A stretch of 64,000 bases of DNA from Rhinopithecus roxellana (GCF_007565055.1 NC_044552.1:38534069-38598068), one strand, 5' to 3'. Positions 1 through 10,539 are shown, counted from the stretch's first letter. A program made the numbers and translations. The notes: generated by a model not told the origin, from the sequence alone.

Positions 1-186
1 ATACAAAAAACTAGCCGGGCGACGAGGTGGGCGCCTGTAGTCCCAGCTACTCGGGAGGCTGAGACAGGAGAATGGCGTGAACCCGGGAGGCGGAGCTTGC
101 AGTGAGCTGAGAGCCGGCCACTGCACTCCAGCCTGGGTGGCAGAGCAAGACTCCGTCTCAAAAAAAAAAAAAAAAAAAAAAAAAAA
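1..186 (+). mobile_element. AluY-type SINE, right portion with poly-A tail
   Basis: The element is cut by the window start and begins just before the right monomer. Visible landmarks are the right-arm GGAGGCGGAGCTTGCAGTGAG block typical of young Alus, the terminal GACTCCGTCTC and a poly-A run of about 27. Three positions differ from human AluY and match the Old World monkey AluYR type: ACTAGCC instead of ATTAGCC, GAGGTGGG in place of GTGGTGGC, and CTGAGAGCCGGCCACTGC. The 5' target-site duplication is outside the window. Confidence 0.96.
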
Positions 187-229
187 TGCTCATTACAGAA
201 AATTTGAAAAAAGAAAACAAACAAACAAA

Positions 230-480
230 CAAAAAATAGGAAGAAAACAGTCACCCCTGACACCTTGAGAAAACTACTTTTTGATATATTTCCATTTTAT
301 CTCATTTTTCAGTTTTGAGTATTGTGTGTTTATTGCACATGTTGAAGTTACACCGTAGATATAATTTTGCACCCTGCTTCTTTTTAGTTATAATGATAAC
401 ATAAGCACTTCCCCTTGCTAATTTTAAATTCGTCACCAACAACATCTGTATTGGCTGCAAATATGGCTGGGCATGGTCCC
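230..480 (-). mobile_element. Possible L1M fragment (antisense)
   Basis: AT-rich sequence follows an (AAAC)n stretch. The run from about 290, with ATAAGCACTTCCCC and a following TTTTAAATTC, resembles the antisense 3' region of old L1M elements, where phrases such as GAGCATTTCCCCATGTC occur. The match is weak. Confidence 0.3.
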
Positions 481-849
481 ATGGTTTAACTTATGCATTT
501 CTTTGAGATTGATATGAAAAGGTTAATAAGAATTTCTTTCCAGTTTGTTGTTTCTAAGAGGCTGTGGCAGGAAGCCCACTTACCAAGTGTGTTAGAACTG
601 TATGTCCTCAGGAAGAACCAGTCTCAGAATCTTGTGGGAAGGCTGGAGAGGTTTTCCTCAGGAGCCTTTGGATATGAATTTTTTGACACCTCTTATACTT
701 TAGTCTCTCAAAGGATCCTCTTACTTGTGTTTTCAGTTCTTGATTGAGGTCTGAATAGTTGACATTGTCCACTTGTAGACTTCTTGATAAGTGAAATACG
801 ACTGCACTACTACAAATGATAAAATCTGCTTTTCTACCAGCAAGGTCGA
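481..849. other. Unique sequence, nothing recognised
   Basis: No repeat family, RNA gene or conserved reading frame recognised. Short open frames on both strands look like chance. Confidence 0.6.
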
Positions 850-1078
850 ATGGTGTCAATGTTCGGAGCTGCCTGCGTTCAAATCCCAGTTCTCCCCCTT
901 TCTAGCTGGATGCTGTCAGGCAAGCTTCAGTCTCGGTGCCTCAGTCCCCTTGCAAAATGGAATCATAGTGTCCACCTCACAAGACAGCTATGAGTGGGAA
1001 ATGAATGATGTCTGGAAAACACTTAGGACTGTGTCTGGCCCTTGGTAAGCTCTAGTGAGTATTTGCTATTTTTAGGTT
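850..1078 (+). mobile_element. MIR SINE
   Basis: Landmarks run in MIR order: GCGTTCAAATCCCAG (the tRNA-derived box B region), then a degraded TAGCTGGATGCTGTCAGGCAAG, then CTCAGTCCCCTTGCAAAATGG, then CACTTAGGACTGTGTCTGGC. This is the full-length order of the consensus with the divergence expected of a mammal-wide SINE. Confidence 0.8.
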
Positions 1079-2952
1079 CTAATTATGTTATGAGGGCATT
1101 TAAAAGTTTCTTTGAAACATTTTTGACCTACTCTTTTGGCATTTTTGTCTTTTACAGAGGCTCAGGAGCAGAAGGAGAGGGCTAGGACTGGAAGCGAGAG
1201 CAAGGGAGTGGCACAGCTGAGAGCAAGGCTGACACCAGGCGCCCAGGCACTGCCTCCACCCCCAAGGCCAGGGAGAGCCGGCAGGGCCCCCCAGGCACAG
1301 CCAAGCTGGGCCAGGAGTGGGGCAGGAAATTAGAGAGAAAGTCCAGAGTGGGGGTGGTGTGGAGCTGCAAATGAGAACCTGAAGGAGGAGGGGGCTGGGA
1401 GGGGTGGGGTCACCTCTCTCCCCAGATCCCAGCCTCAGAGGTAGGGCCATGGAGTCCGCAAATAGAACCTTCAGTTCCTGAGCGGAAAAAGAAAGTCTAA
1501 CTATAGAATTTACAGTTTTCCTTAACAAGAGGTACAGCGCAGTTGCATTCTGGTAACGGAAGCAAAATTAAAAATATGAGCAGGAAATAAAATTAATTTT
1601 AAAATATCTGAAAACATGTACTCTGTGGTTCCATCTAACTGGCCAGCATTGACGGACTTGTTTTTCCCTGGGAGGGACTGATTAATAGGACAGAAATGAG
1701 GAGGTGTGAATTTATTTTGGACCTGGGTGGGGAGCCAAGAGAGGTTGGCATCAGCCCACTTAGGCTAAATCTGCATTTTAAAGTCCACAAGGGTGACCAC
1801 CTACTGGATGCCCTGGAGGGTGGGGAGTTGGGAAGGGAGGTATTGCAGACTGAGCTCCTTCTCAGCAAGCTTCTAAAAGCAGTTTATTTTTTCCCCCTTT
1901 TGAAAGTATAGTCATGCAGGCCCAGAGGCAACTCTATGACCGGGGTACTCTCTGGGCCTGTGTCGGGAGAAGCCAACGACACGGAGCTGGCCTGGGAGGG
2001 TGAATGCAACGCGGGTTTTTGAGCCCAGAGCGTTCCCTGGGAAGAGGTGAGAGGACAGATCCCAGCACTCAGAGAAATAAAATCCCGCTGGGCTGTTTTG
2101 TGCACTAAGCACGGAGAATCATTTAGCAGGATGAAAGGTGGTTGAGAAGCAATAAATAATCTTCAAATGGGGGAAAGGCCACTGTCTGGGAGGTAGAGAG
2201 AAGGCTGCAACGCAGAGTATTTTATCTGAGTTTAAAACGCAAGAGTGAGGCCGATTTCACTGTAGTTCAAGACATGGATAATTAAAAACAAAGACATCTT
2301 TAAGACAGATCTAAGGAGGCCTCCCATCCCGTGCCTTCACCCTATAAATCCCCCATCTCCATGGCCTCCCCCATCTCCTTTTCCCAGAAAAGGCTGGGAA
2401 CACCCTGAGAAGTAAAATCATCCTAACAAGAGAAGACATGTTCTTGAAGAAATTTTGACTTATGGCTTGCAGCTTTATAAGCATTTCAGTAGAAGGATGT
2501 CCACACTCAGGCACTAAGTCAAGGACGCATAGTTTCAACGCTAGCTTGGTCTTCTGTGTGATTATTTTTACAACATTTGCAATTAAACGCAGATTTTCTG
2601 CTGCCAGATTCTGACTGGACAAGGGGCTTCAGTGCTGCTAGGTCCCCCGGCACACAAGCTGAGACACACCAAGCTGCACGAGGACACGCACTTGGGTGGG
2701 AGGAACAACCCACCGCCACACGCACACCAGCGTAAACCACCCAGGACACACACGTGCCTGCGCAAGCTGCCTTTCCCCAAACTTTCTTCATTAGAAACAG
2801 ATCTGCTCTGCTTCTCTGTTACTTTATTTTGATGATTGAAATTTTCCTCAACCAAAAGTGTAGGCATAATGACCTTTGTCTTAATACTTCAGAATTCTAG
2901 AAGAAAATAGAATTATATAAATTCGTATGTTTTGGTTTTGAAAGGAACTGAT
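1079..2952. other. Unique sequence, nothing recognised
   Basis: About 1.9 kb without a recognised repeat. A moderately GC-rich patch lies at 1180-1440. Its open frames on both strands show biased composition but no domain. The rest has average composition. Nothing supports a gene. Confidence 0.55.
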
Positions 2953-3587
2953 TGCTCTGTGTGTGTGCGCGTTTGTGGGTGAGTGTGCTTGTATGTGTGC
3001 ATGTGGGTGTGTGTGTGCATGTGTGTGTGTGCTTGTGTGTACATGTGTGTGCTTGTGTGTCCTTTATGTGTGTGCATGTGGGTGTGTGCTTGTGTGTGCG
3101 TGAGTGTGCTTGTAGGTGCATGCATGCATGTGGGTACGTGCATGTGCGTGTGTGTGTGTGCATGTAGGTGTGTGAGTGTGCTTGTGTGTGCATGTGTGTG
3201 TGCATGCGGGTGTGTGTGCTTGTGTGTGCATGTGCGTGTGTGTGCATGTGGGTGTGTGTGCATGTGTGCGTGTGTATGTGTGTGTGCTTTGTGTGTGCAT
3301 GTGGGTGTGAGTGTGCTTGTGTGTCTGTGTGTGCATGTGTGTGTGAGTGTGCTCAAGTGTGTTCGTGTGTGGGTGTGTAAGCGTGCGTGTGTGTGCATGC
3401 ATGTGCTGTGGGTGTGTCAGTGTGCTTGTGTGTGCATGTGTGTGTGAGTGTGCATGTGTGTGCACGTGTGTGGGTGTGTAAGCGTGCGTGTGTGTGCATG
3501 CATGTGCTGTGGGTGTGTCAGTGTGCTTGTGTGTGCATGTGTGTGCTTGTGTGTGCATGTGTGTGCACGTGTGTGCATGAGGGTGGG
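2953..3587 (+). repeat. Long interrupted (TG)n tract with internal 101-bp duplication
   Basis: About 635 bp consist almost only of TG runs broken by CATG, CTTG, GGTG and CGTG words. A block containing TAAGCGTGCG then GCATGCATGTGCTGTGGG occurs at 3366-3443 and again at 3467-3544, exactly 101 bp apart. Alternating purine-pyrimidine sequence of this length favours Z-DNA. Long open frames here (Cys/Val-rich or His/Thr-rich) are translation of the repeat only. Confidence 0.97.
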
Positions 3588-4055
3588 GATTCTGGGAAGG
3601 AAAGAACAAGGAGGCTCCGATGAGATGAGGAGAAACGCAGTGGGTCTGATAGCAGGCAGGAGGATACAGTAGTTGCCACCCTAGAAGAGAAACAATGACA
3701 GGCGATGAAGTGTGGAAGTTTGGGGTACTCCAACAATCCCCTGTGAACTCAGGAATTTAGTGAGTTTCCAGAAAGTTCCATATTGCTTTTTCTCCTGGGA
3801 TGGCCAATGCTGACCAGCATTGATCAGGAGCAACTTGCAGGAAGAGAAAAGGTTGATTTTTAGGCCTGCAAATACCCACCTCTGCCCAATTTCGCCTATT
3901 GTGAGATTTACGCTGTTATTTGCTTTATTGGGTTGGTTTAAGATGTGGTAAGGAAAGCAAAGCCTGCGTGAGGTCAGAGTCCACTCCACCTCACCTAAGC
4001 AGGCCAGGTAGAGGAATAAAGCAGGTCTTGAGGGGGAGAAAGTCCTAAAGTAGAA
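3588..4055. other. Unique sequence, nothing recognised
   Basis: No repeat or gene recognised between the TG tract and the following MIR-like piece. Confidence 0.5.
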
Positions 4056-4190
4056 TGCTGCTGACCTCTCTCAGTCTCAGTTTTCTCATCTTGAAATCGG
4101 AGCCAATGACCTCCTTGATGTGCAGTCCTCGTGAGGCTGCAAGGAGGCAGTGTGAGCACAGAGGCTGGTACGGGCGGGTGCTCAGGGTAG
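4056..4190 (+). mobile_element. MIR 3' half, degraded
   Basis: CTCAGTTTTCTCATCTTGAAAT followed by GACCTCCTTGATG and GTGCTCAGG near 4180 follows the MIR 3' half order (CTCAGTTTCCTCATCTGTAAAATG). The 5' half is not recognisable. Confidence 0.5.
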
Positions 4191-4583
4191 GAGAGGGCCC
4201 TGTGCTCTGGCCTCCCACCAAAGCTGCCTCCTGTGTGCTGTTGGAAATGGACTTGGCACAAGCAAGGCTTTGTTTCCTTTTAGAAAGCCACCCCAGTCCC
4301 CCACTCCCAGGCTGCCTCTCCGATCCTCCCCTCAGCACGTGGAGCTGGGGCCTGTCACTCAGCCTAGAAGGGATCTAGAGCAGGTCTTCAGTACTGGAAA
4401 GAGGAAGACCTCCCCTTGGGGGGAGGCTCCACCCAAGCAGGGCGTGAGGCGGGAGGTGGTGGGCAGGGCACAGGAGACAAACCCCGCCTGCTTCCCAGTT
4501 TTGCTGCAAGAGTTAGCCCTGGTTAAGTGGAGCTCACCAGCCTCCCACATAGTGAGCCCAGAAGTCTTCAGCCCTCAGCATCC
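4191..4583. other. Unique sequence, nothing recognised
   Basis: GC-moderate DNA with no recognised feature. Confidence 0.5.
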
Positions 4584-4685
4584 CCGTGTGTGTGTGCGCG
4601 TGTCCATGTACGTGTGTGCCCGTGTGCATGTGCGTGTGTGTGCATGTGCATGTGTGCCCATGTGTGTGTGCGTGTGTGTGTGGGG
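4584..4685 (+). repeat. (TG)n tract, interrupted
   Basis: About 100 bp of TG repeats broken by GCGC, CATG and GCCC words. It resembles the larger tract about 1 kb upstream in composition, but I see no long exact block shared with it. Confidence 0.95.
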
Positions 4686-5575
4686 CTGTACTTCCTGTTT
4701 CCTCTAAAGCGCTTTCCTTGTTTCACTCTGACACTGTCTTTAACCGCCCTGAGCAGCTCTCCCGCCCCCTCCCCAATGTTCTGATGCTGTCCCTTAGCAG
4801 GTAGCTTTTTCAGATTCCTTCACTCCTTCTTTCCTGGGTCTGCCTCTTTGCCTCTTGCCTGATTTCTCCTGGAGCCCTGGGGGATCTATGCTTCTGCAGA
4901 GCTGTGCCAGCCCTGTGAGAAGGAAGCCAGAAGTGAGAATCACCACCTAGTGCTAAGGGCAAAACATCGCGCACAGTAGGTGCTCAGGCCAGGTCTGTGG
5001 GGGTGGATTTCAAGGTTGAAAGCGGAACCGTGGACATTGAAACATACATTGTGACATATTTTCAACTCATCTTTCTTCACAGAAAAATAACTGGATGTAA
5101 AACTCCTCTTGCCCCTCACCCAGACTTCTCCTTTTGACGTTGATTTTCCCAGCTCAGAATCAAGTATAGCATCGCTGAAGATCACCAAACTGCTACTTAG
5201 ACATTTTAAAGATGCAATTTGAGTTCCAGGCAGGGGAAAGGGGTGGATAAAAGAGATTATATGATAATGACATGGCTGTGGGGAGCCTGTCAAATAAAGT
5301 GCATTTTCTCTGGTGGGCAGGCTATTTCTGGAGCTGTACATGGGTCCCTACACTGAGGGGTGTGTTTATCCTAATGGGAAGCAGGACTGAGCTAAGCCAC
5401 AGCTCCCTGCACAGTTTTTAAAGTCTTAAGATACCACAAGAGACATTTGCAGTGTCCAGAGGACACATTTAGTCTGCCCTGGCCCGTTTAATGTGTGCTG
5501 ACTTGGCTCTGACAGCGACTAGAGGAAGGCAAAGGGAATTCTTACAGCAGAAGTGGGGAAAGGTGCATCCATCCA
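4686..5575. other. Unique sequence, nothing recognised
   Basis: About 0.9 kb with no recognised repeat or gene. Confidence 0.5.
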
Positions 5576-6110
5576 AATGTGCCCATTAGGATGCTTTTAG
5601 ATACAAGAAAGAGAAAAGTCAATGCAAACTGACTAAAATCGTAAAGAGTGCATTATATCATCTCAAAGTAGCTCAGAGTTAGGGTTTCAGGTAGGGTTTG
5701 ATCTGGGTGCCAATTTTGTTTTCTTGTGACCTTGTTTGCTCTGCCCTCTTCTAGTTCTTTGTCCTTAGGCTGACTTCCCTCATGGCTGCAAGATAGCTGC
5801 TGGCAGCAACTCAGGCAGTTGCTTCTTTGGTCATGTCCAGGGAGAAAGAGGGGAAACCTTTTTCCTTTTGGTCTGAATGGGTCCACTTAAGCCACGAACT
5901 GGACAGTTGGAGCCGCTAGGCTAACATCCTCTACTGCTTGGCTTGCCCGGAGTTCTGAACCCAACCCAAGCAAGGAGGTTTGAGTCACTCTAACTGCTGG
6001 GACTGGATTACCCTGAGGCACAGGTGTCACATAGGAGGGTCGGGCCCAGAATGGACTCTGCTAGGAAAGTGGGGGAAGGTGGGTTGGAAATGAAAGCAGT
6101 CAAACAACTA
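5576..6110. mobile_element. Old interspersed repeat, family not named
   Basis: The sequence order (GATACAAGAAAGAG, then a CAAACTGACT block, a TGGCTGCAAGATAGCTGC block and GTCCACTTAAGCCACGAACTGG) parallels pieces at 48830-49110 and 55815-56200 and a dispersed repeat that I have met in primate DNA. I cannot give its name with confidence. Edges are approximate. Confidence 0.4.
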
Positions 6111-6289
6111 ACAGTTTTTCCATCCAGAAACAAGAGAGCCCTGTTGTAGCAGAGCCTCTATCATGGGCTGGGAGACTGTCAGCCTGGCCTTTCTGTCTCA
6201 CAGAGCTGTTGGGAATCATGGAAGACGATGGAATAGTAAAAAGGCAAAATAGACATATATGTATGTATGTATAAAATATATGCCTATAA

Positions 6290-6395
6290 ATACCTCATGC
6301 CTCAGTTTTCTCTCCTGTAAAATGGACGTAGTAATCCTGCCTTATCCTTCACAAGGAGAAATGTCATGCACTATTTTCAGTGTTCCTAGAGACCT
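6290..6395 (+). mobile_element. MIR fragment
   Basis: TGCCTCAGTTTTCTCTCCTG then TAAAATGGACGTAGTAATCC is the core and 3' half of MIR. A short ATATGTATGTAT run lies just upstream at 6255-6272. Confidence 0.55.
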
Positions 6396-7131
6396 GCCAG
6401 GTTAGCCAGATTGGGCTTGTTTTCCCCCAGAGAGGAATGGTGACAACTCCAGCCCCTTGGTACCCTCTCCCTCTCCTCCCATCTCACCCTGTTCCAGGTT
6501 GGTCTTGGCAACATTTCCTCTGAAAAATATGAAAAACAGATTTTCCCGGGGTTATCAATCACTGCCCCGCTTGACATATCGGGGCTGGACTTCCTAGATC
6601 TGAAAGGTGGCACATATTGAAGCCCATCTGAGCTTGTGTGCCAGGTCTCTCCAGGAGCCCCAGGGCAGCTGGTCAGGGACAGTCAGAGGGGTGAAGCCTG
6701 CCTGGCTGGAGCCTGAGACAGGAAGGTTGAGGATGGGGTTGCAGCCTGTCCGCCAGGCCCGGGGCAGACCAGAGGGGTGGGTGAGCAGGGGTATTCTAGA
6801 AAGAACAGGGTCTGCTGGGGTGCCGGGGAGACACAGTGGGCTTCTGTACTCTACTGTCACAGACAATATGAGTTTCACCTGGAGCTGAAACCGTGGCCTG
6901 GAGGCTGCAGATTTCAATCCTGAGGGAGCCCTTGGGAAGTGGAACTGATCATTTCCCAAGGCCTGGTCTCACTTTTCATGAAGATAAGGCAGCACTTCAG
7001 CTTCCTCTGAGGCCAGCAGCCCAGGAACTCCTCTGTCCACCTCCCTCCTTCTTCAGGTTTTGTCTGTAGCCTGTCTCTTTTAGTATGGAAAAAGACACAG
7101 AAGCATGCATGCCCAGAAACACACGTGCAGC
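6396..7131. other. Unique sequence, nothing recognised
   Basis: No repeat or gene recognised. The stretch is moderately GC-rich at 6620-6900. Confidence 0.5.
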
Positions 7132-7492
7132 ACATCCCTCCCTCCCTCTCTCCCTCCCTCCCTCCCTCTCTCCCTCTCTCCCTCTCTCCCTCCCTCTCTC
7201 CCTCTCTCCCTCCCTCCCTCCCTCCCTCTCCCTCCCTCTCTCCCTCCCTCTCCCTCCCTCCCTCCCTCCCTCTCTCTCCCTCCCTGCCTCCCTCCCTCTC
7301 TCCCTCCCTCCCTCCCTCCCTCTCTCTCCCTCCCTCCCTCCCTCTCTCTCCCTCCCTCCCTCCCTCCCTCTCTCTCCCTCCCTGCCTCCCTCCCTCTCTC
7401 CCTCCCTCCCTCCCTCCCTCCCTCTCTCTCCCTCCCTCCCTCCCTCTCTCTCTTTTTCTCTCTCTCTCTTTCTCTTCTTCTCGCCCTCCCCA
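7132..7492 (+). repeat. (CCCT)n/(CT)n polypyrimidine tract with ~98-bp higher-order period
   Basis: About 360 bp of nearly uninterrupted pyrimidine. The only purines inside the main array are the G of CCTGCC, at 7283-7288 and again at 7381-7386. The sequence after each is the same apart from one extra CCCT, so the array contains a duplicated block of about 98 bp. Long Ser/Leu/Pro or Arg/Glu/Gly frames in this region are repeat translation. Confidence 0.97.
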
Positions 7493-7769
7493 ACCCAGGC
7501 CTTCTGTGCCTGGGCCCTCTGGCCACATGTGGAAAGGATGTATTCTATCTTAATGTATGGAGGCAAGGCACAAAAAGCTGTTTTCCTCTGCAGGCCCCCT
7601 TGCTCATTAAAACAGAGGAACTGGGAAATACCCTGAGGAAGGGTGATGGGGTTTCTCACCACTCAGGCCGGTTCAGAACACATCCCATGCCCAGTGCCCT
7701 GCAGGGAGAAGCTGCTCCTGGTTCCCCACAGTGCCTTAAACAAAATAGTGACTACATACATAGCATGTA

Positions 7770-7870
7770 AGAGCTGGAAGGGATCGTAGAGGGTTGGGAG
7801 GTGAGGCCAGGACAAACCTGAAGTTTGACAGAGGAACAGGGGCCCAGAGAAGACTGTGCTCCAGCTACAC
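7770..7870 (-). mobile_element. MIR-like SINE fragment
   Basis: GAGCTGGAAGGGATCGTAGAG followed by ACAGAGGAACAGGGGCCCAGAG resembles the widespread antisense MIR-type phrase that ends in GAGGAAACTGAGGCCCAGAG. Similar pieces occur at 15890-16040 and 17820-17935. Confidence 0.35.
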
Positions 7871-7991
7871 AGGGCCCAGTCTCCCAGGAGACATGTCTAG
7901 CAGCCTAGGGAAGGGCCATGTTTCCCAGAGCCCTGAGGAGCCTGCTGAGAAAAGCCTGAAGTTGCAGAGCTCAGAAGCTCACCCCTGCAGA

Positions 7992-8006
7992 CCACAAGAT
8001 GGCAAC
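7992..8006 (+). promoter_or_regulatory. CTCF-like motif
   Basis: CCACAAGATGGCAAC matches 13 of 15 positions of the CTCF core CCASYAGRKGGCRSY. It lies in unique DNA. Motif match alone is weak evidence of occupancy. Confidence 0.35.
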
Positions 8007-9298
8007 AGAGCTTTGTATGAGCCCCAAGCTCGGGCAGGGGCCCGGGCGGGTCCAGTTCACTGGGAGGACCCGGCCATATCCTTACCTCCATGGTCTGAGT
8101 ATTCTTCTGATGCCTTCAGATCAGGATGAGAGTTAATTTAATGTGGGTCTGAGTGTGTCTTTTTTCATGTTTTATTGCCTTGAGCTCAGTTCCAGCTGTA
8201 CCTGATGAACGGTTCTGATTTTTCCTCTGTCCCTTTTACCTATTCTATAAGCTCCACGGGAGGGTGGGGGTGGTAGGAAGATGCCGTTCAACTCACAGGA
8301 CTCTTGAAAAGCCAGGTGGAGACAAGCCTAAGATATTAAAAACCTGTTAGACAGTATAGACGAATTATATAATTTGGTGCTATGTGTGGTGCTGAATTTA
8401 AATTTTTCATTTTAGAAGAAGAGCTAATAGTGGCATCTCAACCTGGAAACAATATTGCCTGGAGCGCAAAACCCTCTCTCTGGCAGCCTTGCAGGCTCCC
8501 TTCACCCCGTGCTGTCTGGTGCTGTTTCCCATCCAGCCGTGCCTGTCCCCTTGGTGGGGCTGGCAGCTCTGGGAGAAGGTTGGGAAGCTGAGTGGAGAGT
8601 GGGGGGTTCACATCATCCACTGGCCAGGATCCCACTCGAACTGCTCATTTTATGCCAGCAGACTCTCGTGACGTGGCTAGTCGGGTGTCCATTCAGGAAC
8701 TCATTCCTGTCACGCTGATCAAATAATGGTCATGGCTCCAACTCAGCCTTGGAAGGCTGTGGTGTCAGGGGAGGGAAGAACAAAGCAGACAAGCCACCAT
8801 GCCTCTCAAACATGCCCTGGTAAAGGGTTGATGGAGAGAATGCAGGAGGAGAATGAATGCATTGGCTGTGCGAATGAATGGTATGAATTAATGAGTGGTA
8901 GGAATGAAGAATAATGGATGCTGTAGTGAGGACAGGCAAGCTTTTCATCACATGCCTCTGGCTGGCCTGTGTGTGTGGCCGGCATTCTCGTGCCCCACAG
9001 ATGGCCATGTGGCTTTGCAGAAAGTGTTCATAGACACCCAAGAAGTCAACCGTTGGATGATAGGAAGCTGTGTGAAGAAGGCTGAACATGTTCTCTGCTT
9101 TGCTGCTGTCTCTGCCTTATGGAGGTCCTGTTGAAAGGTTGACTCACTCATGTAAAAATGAACATTTCGATCATGTCTGCCTGTCAGAGGCGTTGGTTAG
9201 AGACCCTCTGCATGCTGCCCAAAAGACAACTTTGGAGGCAGCTCTGTGCATGGTCAAGGGCAAACGTTATACATATTTTTATTTATTAAGTATAAAAA
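8007..9298. other. Unique sequence, nothing recognised
   Basis: About 1.3 kb without a recognised gene. A GAATGAATG-rich patch lies at 8848-8920. A weak L2-like GTAAGCTCC-type phrase near 8250 is too short to call. Confidence 0.5.
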
Positions 9299-9318
9299 CT
9301 GTGTGTGTGTGTGTGTGT
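9299..9318 (+). repeat. (TG)n microsatellite, short
   Basis: About ten pure TG units directly before the Tigger element. Confidence 0.9.
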
Positions 9319-9332
9319 CATATACAAATGTA

Positions 9333-9890
9333 CACTTGATCCTCATTATTTGATAATTCCATACTGGCAAATTTGGCTACTCACAAAAATGTATTTGTAA
9401 CCCCCAAATCAGCACACATGGTGCTTTTGCAGTCATTCTCAGACATGGGCAGAGGAATGAAAAATTTGAGTCACCCAACCGGTGGGTGCATTTCCAGCTG
9501 GGGACAAACAAGGTGAAACTCTCCTTTCTGTTCCAGCTCTCAAACGGTAAATAAGAGTTCTTTCTGTGGTCTATTCAGTGCCACATTTTTCACATTTTTG
9601 TGCTGTTCGTTGGTGACTTCACTGTTTAAAATGGCCCCTAAACATAGCACTGACGAGCTGTCTGTGTTCCTGCGCCAAAGAAGGCTGTGATGTGTCTTAC
9701 AGAAAGTAAGATGTGTTTAAACAGAAACACACTGAAACAAGGTTATTTATTGATCCATTGACAAAATGTTGTGACCAGAGGCTCACAGGAGCCCACCCTT
9801 GTATTTCCCCCGGAAGCAATGGTTCAGTATTTGCTATTCCAGTGCTTGTGCTAATTTTATAGAATATAGCTACCACAAATAAGAATATAA
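9333..9890 (+). mobile_element. Non-autonomous Tigger-type DNA transposon, both ends present
   Basis: The left end has GATCCTCATTATTTG then GTAACCCCCAAATC and GAAAAATTTGAGTCACCC. The right end has TTTATAGAATATAGCTACC then ACAAATAAGAATAT, roughly the inverted complement of the left end. A start codon at 9631 opens MAPKHSTDELS, the N-terminus that I recall for a Tigger (pogo-like) transposase, and a stop follows after 19 codons. The transposase body is absent, so this looks like an internally deleted copy that could only have moved in trans. An (AT)n run at about 9890-9904 marks the right edge. Subfamily number is not assigned. Confidence 0.75.
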
Positions 9891-9905
9891 ATATATATAT
9901 ATATT

Positions 9906-10035
9906 CAGTATCCAAATGAAACAAATATAGGCATAAATAATAAAACATCTCTTATCTACCCCTCTCCAGTTCTGCTCCTCTTTCATAGGGAAACATTGTT
10001 AACAGTTTAGGGTGAGGCCTCTTTTCTTTTTCTTT
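9906..10035 (-). mobile_element. L1M fragment (antisense)
   Basis: TTATCTACCCCTCTCCAGTTC then GGGAAACATTGTTAACAGTTT is an antisense phrase of old L1M elements. The same element probably resumes at 10540, after inserted MLT1 and hAT copies. Confidence 0.5.
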
Positions 10036-10049
10036 CTGTATTTTTTTTT

Positions 10050-10196
10050 GGCTTATAAACAACAGAAAGGTATCTCTCCCAGCTCTGGAGGCTGGAAGGC
10101 TGAGGTCAGATGCCAGCATGGTCGGGTTCTGGTGAAGTTCTTCTTACTGGTTGCAGATGGCCAACTTCTTGTTGTATCTTCTCACCAAGACTGGAG
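10050..10196 (-). mobile_element. MLT1 LTR fragment (ERVL-MaLR)
   Basis: Antisense MLT1 order: CTTATAAACAACAGAAAGG, then CTCTGGAGGCTGGAAGGCTG, then GGTTCTGGTGAAG and TTGCAGATGGCCAACTTC. Only the LTR 3' part is present. Confidence 0.65.
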
Positions 10197-10535
10197 AGCA
10201 GAGAGACTGGCAAACTCTTTCTGTGAAGGGCTGGAAAGCGAATATTTCTGCATTTGTGAACCACATGGTCTCTGCCACATACATTGAACTCTGCTGTTGC
10301 AGTGTAAAAGCAGCTGTAGACCATATGGGAATGAATGGACATGGCTGTGTTCCAATAAAACTTTATTTGTGGGCATTGAGATTTAGATTTCATGTAATTT
10401 TCATGGGTCATGAAATATTGTTCTTCTTTTTATTTCAACCATTCGAAAATGGGGAAACCATTCTTAGCTTATAGGCTATTTAAAAACAGGTGGCAGGCTG
10501 GATTCAGCTTATGGTGCTTAGTTTGATAACCCCTG
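10197..10535 (+). mobile_element. Non-autonomous hAT-Charlie-type element
   Basis: GGCAAACTCTTTCTGTGAAGG opens the element, followed by CCACATGGTCTCTGCCAC, CATGGCTGTGTTCCAATAAAA and CAGGTGGCAGGCTGGATTCAG. This is the order of an abundant MER-type hAT element (MER58-like, name uncertain). About 100 bp between the AAAACTTTATTT block and the GGCAGGCTGG block are extra, so a small insertion or local rearrangement is likely. Confidence 0.7.
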
Positions 10536-10539
10536 ATTT

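Noticed and set aside
870..890. GCGTTCAAATCCCAG as a tRNA T-arm
   Set aside because: It is the tRNA-derived part of a MIR. No cloverleaf can be built around it.
2897..3736. Long Cys/Val-rich and His/Thr-rich open frames on both strands (up to 181 codons)
   Set aside because: They are translations of the TG/CA tract. Period-2 sequence lacks stop codons in most frames. No start context, splice signals or unique protein part.
6914..7770. Open frames of 140-221 codons rich in Arg/Glu/Gly or Ser/Leu/Pro
   Set aside because: Translation of the CCCT tract. The short unique ends show no domain.
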